DNA of 47,549 bases from Clostridia bacterium. Its GTDB lineage: Bacteria > Bacillota > Clostridia > Oscillospirales > CAG-272. A model generated the notes under the pieces. It made no database searches. It saw only the letters and a program-made list of their open reading frames with translations, and was not told the origin of the DNA. A program made the translations under genes and the position numbers. This document shows positions 23,606 to 31,782 of the stretch, piece by piece. Position 1 is the first letter of the stretch; each line of letters begins with the position of its first letter. Location of the stretch: contig JAFVZL010000005.1 of NCBI GenBank assembly GCA_017508195.1, positions 1-47,549 on the forward strand, in the 5' to 3' direction.

Positions 23606-24076
23606 TTAACTGTCCCTTTTACGCTTACCGAAAAGCTTGTTTTTGAGTCTTGCAAGGGCAAATTTCACTTTTCTCCACAGGCTGCGAAGCGGATATATAA
23701 AGCACCAGAATCGGGAATACATCCTATATCCGAGCTCCTTGCAATCATGCCTTTTTCCGCCTCGGTTGTATGCGACGAGCACTCCGACAACGGCAGAGTG
23801 AGGCACGTGCTCCTTTACGAAGGTGTTGTCGCCGCGGATGATATACTCTCCATCGCGGACGGCAATTACTCTATGAAGTATGTAGTTACCCTTCCCGTCG
23901 GGATAGAGGGCAACGTCGTATTTTTTGAGAATGCCGGATGGCGGCTCGATTATGGCCACGTCCTTGTGGTGTCTTAAGAGGGGGCTCATGCTGTAGCCTA
24001 CGGTGTTCGAGGCGTAGACACCGTGCTCGCGGAGCTCTCTTTCAACTATTCCCTCGGGATAGCCGATATCACTCAT
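23606..24076 (-). CDS. S24/S26 family signal-peptidase-like protein
   Basis: A 156-aa protein with the signal-peptidase I fold signature: GYSMSPLL with catalytic S29 and YILHRVIAV with H68 in place of the usual Lys, as in SipW and ER-type signal peptidases. No N-terminal membrane anchor is seen, but a hydrophobic, basic C-terminus (FWCFIYPLRSLWRKVKF) may bind the membrane. I start it at 24076, where ATGAGTGA overlaps the PqqD gene's stop; the longer frame from 24157 would overlap that gene by 89 bp. Its neighbours suggest it cleaves a leader or a surface peptide. Confidence 0.78.
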   Translation of the reverse strand: MSDIGYPEGIVERELREHGVYASNTVGYSMSPLLRHHKDVAIIEPPSGILKKYDVALYPDGKGNYILHRVIAVRDGEYIIRGDNTFVKEHVPHSAVVGVLVAYNRGGKRHDCKELGYRMYSRFWCFIYPLRSLWRKVKFALARLKNKLFGKRKRDS

Positions 24077-24338
24077 CGAGAAGCCCTGCTTTACGAAGCT
24101 TTTCAACGAAGGCACTGACGTCCTTCTCGGCAAGCGCACGAGGAACGTCATATTCATCGAGCATAGCGGCTACTATACCGTCCTCGTTAAGCTCCTTTTT
24201 TTCGAGAAGTCCGAAGATAAACGCACCCGTTTCATTCATGCGCACGAGCGCGTTGAACTCGTCGGCGCGCTCTCCGACAGCGACTGCAAGATACTGAGAG
24301 CCTACGCGCTCAACAACAAAGCCGTCTTTGATTTTCAT
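24069..24338 (-). CDS. PqqD family peptide-binding protein
   Basis: An 89-aa PqqD-like protein, the winged-helix fold used as a RiPP recognition element that grasps leader peptides. Family pattern: MKIKDGFVVERVGSQYLAVA, LNETGAFIF-type segment (MNETGAFIFGLLE), and a late AEKDVSAFVEKLRKAGLL. It is first in an operon with an S26-like peptidase, a nucleotidyltransferase and a surface protease, but no radical SAM enzyme, macrocyclase or obvious precursor peptide is found nearby. Stop overlaps the next start by 8 nt. Confidence 0.87.
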   Translation of the reverse strand: MKIKDGFVVERVGSQYLAVAVGERADEFNALVRMNETGAFIFGLLEKKELNEDGIVAAMLDEYDVPRALAEKDVSAFVEKLRKAGLLDE

Positions 24339-24370
24339 AAAAGGTTACCCCCGTTTGATTTCTTACCCTT

Positions 24371-24399
24371 ATTTTATCATAGTAGCGGTTGCTTTTCAA
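24371..24399 (-). promoter_or_regulatory. Sigma-A promoter of the PqqD operon
   Basis: On the minus strand: TTGAAA (24394-24399), 17 bp, TAAAAT (24371-24376), about 32 bp before pqqD. It would drive all four genes to 21082. Confidence 0.65.
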
Positions 24400-24517
24400 G
24401 TTTTTTCGGGTAAATTATTTCTGAGTTTGAGAAAGGAGTTACGTTTCGCGCTTTTTTGCGGGGATGCTATGATATCATCAATAGAGATCATCGCATAAAA
24501 TGAAGCGAGGTGATTTT

Positions 24518-25681
24518 ATGATAATACATAACGTAAAGTCAGGCGAGACACTGACGGATGTGGCAGCGTGCTACGGAATTTCCCCTATCAAGCTTGCCGA
24601 AAACAACGGTCTATCTCAGAAATCAGCCCTCATAGAGGGTGAGGAGCTGCTTATACTCCAGCCAACGAGAAGCACAAATGCAAAAGTCGGAGAGAGCCTC
24701 GACGATATTGCAAGGCGTTTCGGGGTAAGGGAGAGTACGCTCCTCGGGATCAATCCCGAGCTGTGCGGAAGCGGCAGACTCTACGCGGGGCAGCCCATAG
24801 CCGTAAAGTACGGTCAGCCGTTATACGGTCTCGGCATCGGTAACGGATACTATTACAGAGGGTGCAGTCGCGAGGCTCTTATGCGCGCTCTTCCCTACCT
24901 CAACTACGTTACGGTGTCGGGAGCGGTCGGCAGAGGCGGCAGAGTCAATATGCTATTTGACGACACCGAGGTAGTCTCTCTCGCGCGGGCGGCGGGAAAG
25001 CTGCCGATGCTAAGACTTTGGCTCGGTGATGAGGATGCCTCCCATAGGGAGGCAACTATCAAGAGCGCGCTGCTTATAGCAAGTGCTCGTGGCTATCACG
25101 GTCTCACTCTCGCAGGTGAGGTCGGTACAGGCGAAGAATCAAAGGCGACACTCTCTATGGCGAAGGAAGCGAGCGCGGAATGCGGTCTTTCGCTTTTCGG
25201 TGAGTGTGACGTATCGAGGGTCAGAGATGGCGTGGATATCCCCGACGTGACGGTGCTGACGTACGATAAAATACACTTCGAGAAGATACCGGGCTTTGAC
25301 GAGGGGGAGCGTGTCGAGTTTACGCGCTTTGCCGAGAGACACGACGCGGTGAGAGCCTTTATTGATCTGTCCCCATTTGCGCTGATATCCGGAAAGTATA
25401 TTACTAAAGACGAGGCGAGATATGCCGTCTTACGCGGCGGCGGAAGTATTCACGAGAGCGGCTGCGAGAGCTATGCCGTGGCATCCGTAGGAAAGGGGCG
25501 GCGCGAACGGCTCTACATCTGGGAAACGATGAAAAACACGAGAAAAAAGCTCGAGCTTTTATCCGAGCTCGGCTATTACGGCATAAGCTTCGATATCGCG
25601 AGGGCGCCGATATATGATCTGTTAATGTTCCGCGTGATGTTCTCCGATGGGATAGGGATGAGGGGGGATGTGTCACCGTAG
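24518..25681 (+). CDS. LysM-domain protein with degenerate GH18-like domain (SleL/YaaH-like)
   Basis: A 387-aa protein with two LysM domains (about 2-48 with VKSGETLTDVAACYGIS, and 54-96 with VGESLDDIARRFGVRES) that bind peptidoglycan, then a GH18-like barrel (about 100-375) as in the spore cortex-lytic SleL/YaaH proteins. The expected catalytic DxxxDxE strand reads GYHGLTLAGEVG: the Glu position is kept but both Asp are lost, so activity is doubtful. Start at 24518 is set by GAGGTG; the ATG at 24500 precedes it. The stop codon TAG (25679-25681) lies in the loop of the first hairpin of the downstream island, so the last residues (GDVSP) come from that island. Confidence 0.8.
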   Translation: MIIHNVKSGETLTDVAACYGISPIKLAENNGLSQKSALIEGEELLILQPTRSTNAKVGESLDDIARRFGVRESTLLGINPELCGSGRLYAGQPIAVKYGQPLYGLGIGNGYYYRGCSREALMRALPYLNYVTVSGAVGRGGRVNMLFDDTEVVSLARAAGKLPMLRLWLGDEDASHREATIKSALLIASARGYHGLTLAGEVGTGEESKATLSMAKEASAECGLSLFGECDVSRVRDGVDIPDVTVLTYDKIHFEKIPGFDEGERVEFTRFAERHDAVRAFIDLSPFALISGKYITKDEARYAVLRGGGSIHESGCESYAVASVGKGRRERLYIWETMKNTRKKLELLSELGYYGISFDIARAPIYDLLMFRVMFSDGIGMRGDVSP

Positions 25682-26035
25682 GTGACGCGATATGCTATCC
25701 ATGATAGCGTGATATTCCGCCATAGGCGGAGCGATATGTCACCGTAGGTGACGCGATATGCCTTGAAAGCAAGGCGTGATGAAATCTGCCTTTGACAGAT
25801 GAAGTCCAAGGCGTGCCTTGGATGAAGTCGCGCTATGCGCGGTTAGGGGGGATGTCACCGTAGGTGACGCGATATGCTATCCATGATAGCGTGATATTCC
25901 GCCATAGGCGGAGCGATATGCTTCGCGATGCGAAGGTCGATATGTTATCTTCGATAACTCGATATTCCGTCTGTGACGGATCGATATGTTTCGCTGCGCG
26001 AAACTCGATATGTTCTCCTAAGGAGAACGTTAGGG
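25672..26035 (+). repeat. Island of about 16 tandem mini-hairpins
   Basis: Short perfect inverted repeats with 5-8 bp stems and 3-4 nt loops follow one another, joined by a linker of the form G/T-C/T-GATAT: GTCACC/GGTGAC, GCTATC/GATAGC, TCCGCC/GGCGGA, GCCTTG/CAAGGC, CCAAGGC/GCCTTGG, CGCGC/GCGCG, CTTCGC/GCGAAG, GTTATC/GATAAC, TCCGTC/GACGGA, GTTTCGC/GCGAAAC, GTTCTCC/GGAGAAC. Two sub-arrays each begin after an AGGGGGGATG motif, and their first three hairpins with linkers (about 68 nt) are repeated almost exactly at 25669-25738 and 25852-25920. A third TAGGGGG closes the island. Confidence 0.9.
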
Positions 26036-26082
26036 GGCTGAGTTATTTTAGATTTTTCAGCCTCAAAAAGTGGCAAAATTTT

Positions 26083-26124
26083 AGAGCGAAGATGCCTTTT
26101 TCACGGTATCTTCGCTCTTTTTTT
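26083..26124 (+). terminator. Intrinsic terminator after the hairpin island
   Basis: Stem AGAGCGAAGATGCC with GGTATCTTCGCTCT, T-rich loop and a run of seven T. An outer inverted repeat (GCTGAGTTA/TAACTCAGC, 26038-26156) encloses it, and it may also serve the convergent tatD gene. Confidence 0.85.
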
Positions 26125-26151
26125 ATTTGAAAATGATTCAGCCCACTTAAC

Positions 26152-26943
26152 TCAGCGCGGTATGCGATAAAAGCGCTTCGCGTTTTCTTCGGTGAGGGCG
26201 GCACATTCTTCCTCGCTGATACGGAGTATCGATGCGAGGGTGGCGTTCGTGTATTTAAGATTGCCCGAGTGGTTAAGCGAGCCGCGAAGCGGATGCGGTG
26301 CGAGATAGGGGGCATCGGTCTCGATAAGGAGATACTCGGGCGGTACTACCGCCGCTGCCTCCTTCGGCTTACGGGCGTTGGTAAAGGTGAGAGTTCCCGA
26401 GAAGGAGATCATATAGCCCATGCGGACAAGCTCCTTAGCCATCTCGGCACTGCCCGAGAAGGAATGCATAACGCCTTTCACGGTCGGGTAGTCCCTTAGG
26501 ACTGTCATTATGTCCTCGTGCGCTTCTCTGTCGTGGATTGAAATGGGGATATCAAGCGAGCGCGCGAGCTCCATCTGGGCTCTGAAGTAGCGCATCTGCT
26601 TTTCCTTATCGGTGCCATCGTAGTGGTAGTCAAGCCCTATCTCACCGAGGCAGACGCACTTCGATGCGGGATCGCGGAGCATGGACTCGCACTCTGCGAG
26701 CTCTGAGTCAAGATCCGAGAGAAAGCGCGTATCGCCCGGGTGGATACCGACTGTAGAATACATATTCTGGAATTTTTTTGCCTGCTCTATCGCAAGGCGC
26801 GAGGTCGAGGGCATCGTGCCAACGTTCACGATATACGAAACGCTATCCGAAAGAAGAGCGCCGATAAGCTCATCGACGCTCCCCTCGCACTCGCTCTCGA
26901 AGCGCTCGTCATAATAGTGAGCGTGAGAATCGAAGTATCTCAT
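26152..26943 (-). CDS. TatD family metal-dependent hydrolase
   Basis: A 263-aa TIM-barrel DNase/hydrolase of the TatD family. Metal ligands: FDSHAHYYDERF (HxH at the start), GEIGLDYHYD (Glu), ISIHDREAHED (His), MHSFSGS (His) and LIETDAPYLAP (Asp). Length and motifs are normal. Its start ATG overlaps the stop of metG by 1 nt (TAATG), the usual metG-tatD order in Firmicutes, so the pair is one transcript. It probably acts as a 3'-exonuclease in DNA processing. Confidence 0.95.
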   Translation of the reverse strand: MRYFDSHAHYYDERFESECEGSVDELIGALLSDSVSYIVNVGTMPSTSRLAIEQAKKFQNMYSTVGIHPGDTRFLSDLDSELAECESMLRDPASKCVCLGEIGLDYHYDGTDKEKQMRYFRAQMELARSLDIPISIHDREAHEDIMTVLRDYPTVKGVMHSFSGSAEMAKELVRMGYMISFSGTLTFTNARKPKEAAAVVPPEYLLIETDAPYLAPHPLRGSLNHSGNLKYTNATLASILRISEEECAALTEENAKRFYRIPR

Positions 26944-28880
26944 TATCTTATTCTGTCTCCGTTCCTTGTCGCCTTGTCGAGGAAGATAACTCTTACATCC
27001 TCCTCGCCCGATGCGAGGATCATGCCGAAGCTGTCTACTCCGCAGAGCTTGCAGGGCTTAAGGTTGCATACGAGAACGACCTTTTTGCCGACTAGCTCCT
27101 CAGGCTTATAGTACTTTGCAATACCCGAAACCACCTGTCTTTTCTCATAGCCGAGGTCGACTGTGAGCTTAAGCAGCTTCTTAGCCTTCGGGATAGGCTC
27201 GCAGGTGAGGATCTCGGCACAGCGGAGCTCTACCGCAGAGAAGCTCTCGATGCCTATCTCAGCCTCGTGAGGGGGCTCCTCGGTAGCCTTTAGCGCTTCC
27301 TCGGCAGCTATTCTCTTAGCCTCCATATCGGCAAGGAACTTTGCCTCGTCGATTCTCGCAAAGAGAGTGAATGCCTCACCGAGAGGCTTACCTGCCTCGA
27401 GCGCACCGAACTCGGATACAGATGCAAAATCGGTCTTGTCTGTGCCGAGCTGACTGAAGATGTTGTTCGCGGTGGTGGGAATATAGGGAACGAGAAGCAC
27501 TGCCGCGGTACGGATGACCTCGAGAAGGTTGTAGATAACAGTCGCGAGTCTCGGCTTCGTCTCTTCGGACTTAGCAAGCACCCAGGGCATGGTCTCGTCT
27601 ATATACTTATTCGCGCGGCGGAGCATAGCGAAGATATGCTCGAGAGAGTCTGCAACGTGGTATGCGTTCATATCGCTGACAGATTTCTCTATTGCTTCCT
27701 TGACTGCTGTGTAAAGCTCCTCGTCAAGCGCATCCTTTACATCGGGTGCGGGGATGATGCCGTCGAAGTACTTCTTCGTCATCGCGTGTGTACGGCTGAC
27801 GAGGTTGCCGAGGTTGTTCGCAAGGTCTACGTTATATCTTGTGATAACGCTCTCGTAGGTGATGGAGCCGTCGGAGTTGTAGGGCATCTCGGATAGTGCG
27901 TAATAGCGCACTGCGTCAACGCCGAATATCTCTGCGAGCTCGTCTGCATACACTACGTTGCCCTTCGACTTCGACATCTTGTCGTTACCGAAGTTGAACC
28001 AAGGGTGACCGAACACCTTCTTAGGCAGGGGCAGACCGAGCGCCATAAGGAAGATGGGCCAATAGATGGTGTGGAATCTGAGGATATCCTTACCGATGAT
28101 GTGAACGTCGGCGGGCCACCACTTCTTAAACTTCTCGGACTGCTCCTCAAAGCTCTTGTCGGGGTCGTAGCCGATAGCGGTGATGTAGTTGGTGAGCGCA
28201 TCGAGCCAAACGTAGGTTACGTGCTTATCGTCGAAGTCTACGGGGATGCCCCACTTGAACGAGGTGCGCGATACGCAAAGGTCCTGAAGACCCGCATTAA
28301 GGAAGTTGTTCACCATCTCCTTTTTACGGCTCTCGGGCTCGATGAAGCCGGGGTTGTCCTCAATGTGCTTGATAAGGCGGTCGGTGTAGTTCGACATCTT
28401 GAAGAAGTATGCCTCCTCCTTCGCCTGTGCGACGGGGCGGCCGCAGTCGGGACACTTTCCGTCTACTACCTGCGTAGCAGTGAAGAAGGACTCGCAGGGA
28501 GTGCAGTACCAGCCCTCGTAGAAGCCCTTGTATATATCGCCCTGCTCGTAGAACTTTTTGAAGATCTTGCGAACCGCGGCGGTGTGGTAATCATCCGTAG
28601 TACGGATGAAGTGATCGTACTCAACGCCCATAAGATCCCAGATACCGCGTATCTCGGATGCAACGTTATCTACGTATGCCTTCGGTGAGATGCCCGCCTC
28701 GTTTGCAAGGTTCTCTATCTTCTGGCCGTGCTCATCGGTACCCGTGCAGAGGAAGACGTCCTTACCCATTCTCTTCTGAAATCTCGCGAATGCGTCGGAC
28801 ATGATGATCTCGTAGGTGTTGCCGAAGTGGGGCTTACGCGATGCGTAGGCAATAGCTGTTGTAAGGTAAAACTTTTCCAT
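26943..28880 (-). CDS. metG: Methionyl-tRNA synthetase
   Basis: A 645-aa class I synthetase that charges tRNA-Met. The HIGH-type motif is PHFGN near residue 17, the zinc-knuckle region has CTPCESFF and CPDCGRP, and the KMSKS loop is DKMSKSKG. An anticodon-binding helical domain follows and a C-terminal OB-fold tRNA-binding domain (from about residue 540, VELRCAEI) is fused. Start at 28880 is set by AAAGGAG 7 nt upstream and by MEKFYLTTAIAY; the frame is open another 73 codons upstream only because it runs through a repeat A unit. Confidence 0.96.
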   Translation of the reverse strand: MEKFYLTTAIAYASRKPHFGNTYEIIMSDAFARFQKRMGKDVFLCTGTDEHGQKIENLANEAGISPKAYVDNVASEIRGIWDLMGVEYDHFIRTTDDYHTAAVRKIFKKFYEQGDIYKGFYEGWYCTPCESFFTATQVVDGKCPDCGRPVAQAKEEAYFFKMSNYTDRLIKHIEDNPGFIEPESRKKEMVNNFLNAGLQDLCVSRTSFKWGIPVDFDDKHVTYVWLDALTNYITAIGYDPDKSFEEQSEKFKKWWPADVHIIGKDILRFHTIYWPIFLMALGLPLPKKVFGHPWFNFGNDKMSKSKGNVVYADELAEIFGVDAVRYYALSEMPYNSDGSITYESVITRYNVDLANNLGNLVSRTHAMTKKYFDGIIPAPDVKDALDEELYTAVKEAIEKSVSDMNAYHVADSLEHIFAMLRRANKYIDETMPWVLAKSEETKPRLATVIYNLLEVIRTAAVLLVPYIPTTANNIFSQLGTDKTDFASVSEFGALEAGKPLGEAFTLFARIDEAKFLADMEAKRIAAEEALKATEEPPHEAEIGIESFSAVELRCAEILTCEPIPKAKKLLKLTVDLGYEKRQVVSGIAKYYKPEELVGKKVVLVCNLKPCKLCGVDSFGMILASGEEDVRVIFLDKATRNGDRIR

Positions 28881-28905
28881 TTTTACTCCTTTTGCTCCGA
28901 GGTGC

Positions 28906-29298
28906 TTATAACGACAATCGAAAGTCGAAATTAACAAATTTCGACCGCAAATCTGAGATTTGCAAGCAAATTTCGCGAAGGAAATTTGTCGATTTCTGTT
29001 GAAATGATATGGATTCAAAAAGCCAAAAAACGGCTTTTTGTTCGGCTGATGGTTCAGCCGTGAAAAGGCTTTCCGCCTTTTCCGATATTCCATAATCATT
29101 ATAACGACAATCGAAAGTCGAAATTAACAAATTTCGACCGCAAATCTGAGATTTGCAAGCAAATTTCGCGAAGGAAATTTGTCGATTTCTGTTTCAATGA
29201 TATAGATGCAAAAAGCCTCCTTGTGCTTTTTGTTCGGCTGATGGTTCAGCCGCGAAAAGGCTTTTTCGCCTTTTCGACATTCTATAATCATTATCGAC
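28906..29298 (+). repeat. Repeat family A, two tandem units
   Basis: Two head-to-tail units (about 28906-29100 and 29094-29298) nearly identical to each other and to the reverse complement of 1-338. Each has CGAAATTAACAAATTTCG, GCAAATCTGAGATTTGC, AAATTTCGCGAAGGAAATTT, AAAAAGCC/GGCTTTTT, CGGCTGA/TCAGCCG and AAAAGGC/GCCTTTT palindromes, ending in CATAATCATTATAACGACA. They fill the gap between the divergent metG and holB genes. Two short frames inside (28906-29130 and the metG extension) are translations of the repeat. Confidence 0.88.
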
Positions 29299-29441
29299 AA
29301 ATGAGTCGGGCTACCGCGGTGCGTACATTATTCTAGTATAACATTTTAGCACAAGAGGAAAGAAAATACAAGTATTTTCGGAAAGTTTTATAGGTATGCG
29401 GGAGAATTTGGTGCGTAGGGCGCACTAAATATAAAAAAATA

Positions 29442-29470
29442 TTGACTTTCATGCCTTTTGATGATAGAAT
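29442..29470 (+). promoter_or_regulatory. Sigma-A promoter for holB
   Basis: TTGACT (29442-29447), 17-bp spacer, TAGAAT (29465-29470), 54 bp before holB. Confidence 0.7.
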
Positions 29471-29524
29471 ATATCTTGGCGGAATAGTAGCTTTGCCGCA
29501 AATAACGAGGATCGGAGAGATGGG

Positions 29525-30562
29525 ATGAGAGAGATATTCCCTGCGCTTTTTGGCAACGAGGCGACGAAGTCGCGTATCGGTGATGCTATCCTTTCATCGC
29601 GATTACCCCATGCGCTCCTGATCGACGGTCAAGAGGGCTCGGGCAAGTATACGCTAGCACTCGAGATCGCGGCAGCGATCAACTGCGAGAGGCGAGGCGA
29701 TCCTACCGCTTCTCTGCCCTGCCACGGGTGTCCGCGGTGTAAGAGAATATTCGGCGGCGGCTTTGTCGATCTTCATACCCTTGAGCGAGATGAGTCGCGC
29801 GCGACGATAGGCGTCGATCCCGTCAAGGAGATGAGGCGCGATATGTTCTTATCCGCGACCGAGGCAGACTGCAAGGTCTACATCGTGAGAGATGCGGAGA
29901 AGCTGACGACCGAGGCACAGAACGCTCTGCTCATAGTGCTCGAGGAGCCGCCCGAGGGTGTGCTTATAATGCTTCTAGCATCGGGTACGGACAAGATACT
30001 CACCACTATAAAAAGCCGAACACAGTATATACCGATGGCCCGTTTCTCGAACGGGGAGATCGGAGAGTATCTGTTAAAAACAGATAAAGAGGCAGAAAGG
30101 GTCCGTAATGTCGACCCCGAGGGCTTCGATATTGCGATAGCATCGGCAGACGGAAGAATAGGACTCGCAAAGGAGCTTATCACGCCCGAGAGCCGTGAGA
30201 GGATAGCCGAGGAGAGAGCGGAAACGCTCGCTATCATAAACTCGCTCGGCCGCGGTAAGAGCTATCGCGATATCTATGCCGCGGTGGGTGATCTTCCTAA
30301 GAAAAGAACCGAGCTTGCGGTGGCGCTCGAGAGGCTCATGCAAGCGGTTGCGGAGCTTATAAAGGTGGGATACTCGGGTGATGGTGTCAGCCTATCCTTC
30401 TTCCGCTCGACAGAGGAAGCGGAGACGGTCGGTGAGAGCATCAGCCGTGCAAAGCTATTCAAGCTATACGATATCGTGAGCCGAGCTTACGATGATAATT
30501 CAAAAAATGCAAATACCGCAGCGCTTCTCTCGACTCTCTCAGCAGAGCTCAGAATGGCGTAG
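29525..30562 (+). CDS. holB: DNA polymerase III subunit delta'
   Basis: A 345-aa clamp-loader subunit. An AAA+ domain begins with LPHALLIDG then the P-loop GQEGSGK (K41), a zinc module with C-x8-C-x2-C-x2-C-type spacing (CHGCPRCKRI), the AEKLTTEAQNALLIVLEEPP Walker B region and SRTQ sensor. It loads the sliding clamp with DnaX and HolA. In Clostridia it is normally followed by ricT, as here (15 nt later). Confidence 0.93.
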   Translation: MREIFPALFGNEATKSRIGDAILSSRLPHALLIDGQEGSGKYTLALEIAAAINCERRGDPTASLPCHGCPRCKRIFGGGFVDLHTLERDESRATIGVDPVKEMRRDMFLSATEADCKVYIVRDAEKLTTEAQNALLIVLEEPPEGVLIMLLASGTDKILTTIKSRTQYIPMARFSNGEIGEYLLKTDKEAERVRNVDPEGFDIAIASADGRIGLAKELITPESRERIAEERAETLAIINSLGRGKSYRDIYAAVGDLPKKRTELAVALERLMQAVAELIKVGYSGDGVSLSFFRSTEEAETVGESISRAKLFKLYDIVSRAYDDNSKNANTAALLSTLSAELRMA

Positions 30563-30577
30563 CGAGACAGGTGAAAA

Positions 30578-31645
30578 ATGGCAGAAAATAAGGAAAACAA
30601 AAAAAGACGCTCAAGACACGGCAGACGGCACGGTAAGGGTCACCATAGCGGTGCGCCCCGTGAGGCACAGGTCGCACAACAGACCTTGGAAGAGTCGGTC
30701 GAGATACGCGAGGTCGAGAACGTAATAGACGAGTGCGAGGTAGCACCCGAGGCGCCCGAGATACCCGAGGGTGTTGCGGCAGTCGATATAGTCGGCATCA
30801 ACTTCCGCGAGGCGGGAAAGATATACTACTTTGCTCCCGCGGGCATTGAGTGCAAGGTCGGTGACAGAGTCATAGTCGAGACCGCACGCGGTGTGGAGAT
30901 AGGCACGGTAAAGGTGGCGAACAGAAAGGTTCCCGAGACCGATATCGTTCCACCCCTCAAGGCTATCACAAGAATAGCTACGAAAGAGGACAACGAAAGG
31001 GATATGAGAAACCGCGAGCTCGAGATGGACGCGGCTCAGATCTGCAAAAAGAAGATAGCAAAGCACGGACTCGAGATGAGTCTGGTTGCAGTAGAATATA
31101 CCTTTGATAACTCGAAGCTGGTGTTCTACTTCACCTGCGAGTCACGCGTTGACTTCCGCGAGCTGGTCAAGGATCTGGCATCGACCTTCCACACAAGGAT
31201 CGAGCTCAGGCAGATCGGTATCCGCGACGAGGCAAAGATGATGGGCGGCCTCGGTGTCTGCGGCAGAAAGTACTGCTGTGCTGGCTTCCTCACCGATTTC
31301 GTTCAAGTGTCGATAAAGATGGCGAAGGAGCAGAACTTCTCGCTCAACTCGGCAAAGGTATCGGGTGCTTGCGGCAGACTTATGTGCTGTCTTAAGTACG
31401 AGCACGAGGTGTACGAGGAAGCTATCCGCCGTATGCCAACTCACGGCTCTCTCGTATCAACCGATGACGGCGAGGGTACGGTAATCGAGATCAAGCCTCT
31501 TTCGGGCGAGATCCGCGTCAAGCTCTCGGATAACGAGAAGGATCAGCCGAAGCTCTATAACTACAAGGACGTGAAGGTGCTCAGGATGGGCAAGAGGCAG
31601 AGCGACAAGCGTGCCGATGACGAAGATGCGGAGGACGAGGAGTGA
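30578..31645 (+). CDS. ricT: PSP1 domain protein RicT (YaaT)
   Basis: A 355-aa protein with a basic, low-complexity N-terminus (KKRRSRHGRRHGKGHH, then acidic), a PSP1 core (about 70-310) and an acidic tail. Iron-sulfur cysteines are in LGVCGRKYCCAGF and GACGRLMCCLKYE. In Bacillus, RicT (YaaT) works with RicA and RicF on RNase Y and the phosphorelay, affecting sporulation, competence and biofilm. Position after holB matches B. subtilis. The unusually charged N-terminal extension of about 60 residues is not part of the core and may be an added RNA-binding tail. Confidence 0.93.
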   Translation: MAENKENKKRRSRHGRRHGKGHHSGAPREAQVAQQTLEESVEIREVENVIDECEVAPEAPEIPEGVAAVDIVGINFREAGKIYYFAPAGIECKVGDRVIVETARGVEIGTVKVANRKVPETDIVPPLKAITRIATKEDNERDMRNRELEMDAAQICKKKIAKHGLEMSLVAVEYTFDNSKLVFYFTCESRVDFRELVKDLASTFHTRIELRQIGIRDEAKMMGGLGVCGRKYCCAGFLTDFVQVSIKMAKEQNFSLNSAKVSGACGRLMCCLKYEHEVYEEAIRRMPTHGSLVSTDDGEGTVIEIKPLSGEIRVKLSDNEKDQPKLYNYKDVKVLRMGKRQSDKRADDEDAEDEE

Positions 31646-31700
31646 TAGCTCCCCGGCGCAAGATTATTCGAGGATTTTTTCAGTTTTTTCCGAAATGCTC

Positions 31701-31728
31701 TTGATTTTTCATTTTAATATGTTAGAAT
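31701..31728 (+). promoter_or_regulatory. Promoter of the ferredoxin gene
   Basis: TTGATT (31701-31706), 16-bp spacer, TAGAAT (31723-31728), 55 bp before the ferredoxin start. Confidence 0.6.
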
Positions 31729-31782
31729 ATTGTTGTTGAGGTAATTCCTCGGCAAGCACATCTTATATGGAGGTATCTATCA

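Noticed and set aside
24494-24501. A sigma-E/sigma-K type CATAAAAT box before the LysM gene
   Set aside because: It lies so close to the start codon that the transcript would lack the ribosome binding site at 24505-24510.
25672-26035. CRISPR array
   Set aside because: There are no long identical direct repeats with unique spacers; the constant part is a 7-nt linker and the variable part is a perfect palindrome.
25864-26130. An 88-aa frame in the hairpin island
   Set aside because: It reads through palindromic sequence and a terminator, lacks a ribosome binding site, and has no protein-like pattern.
28881-29099. N-terminal extension of metG by 73 codons
   Set aside because: The frame runs through a repeat A unit; the real start has AAAGGAG and the family N-terminus MEKFYLTT.
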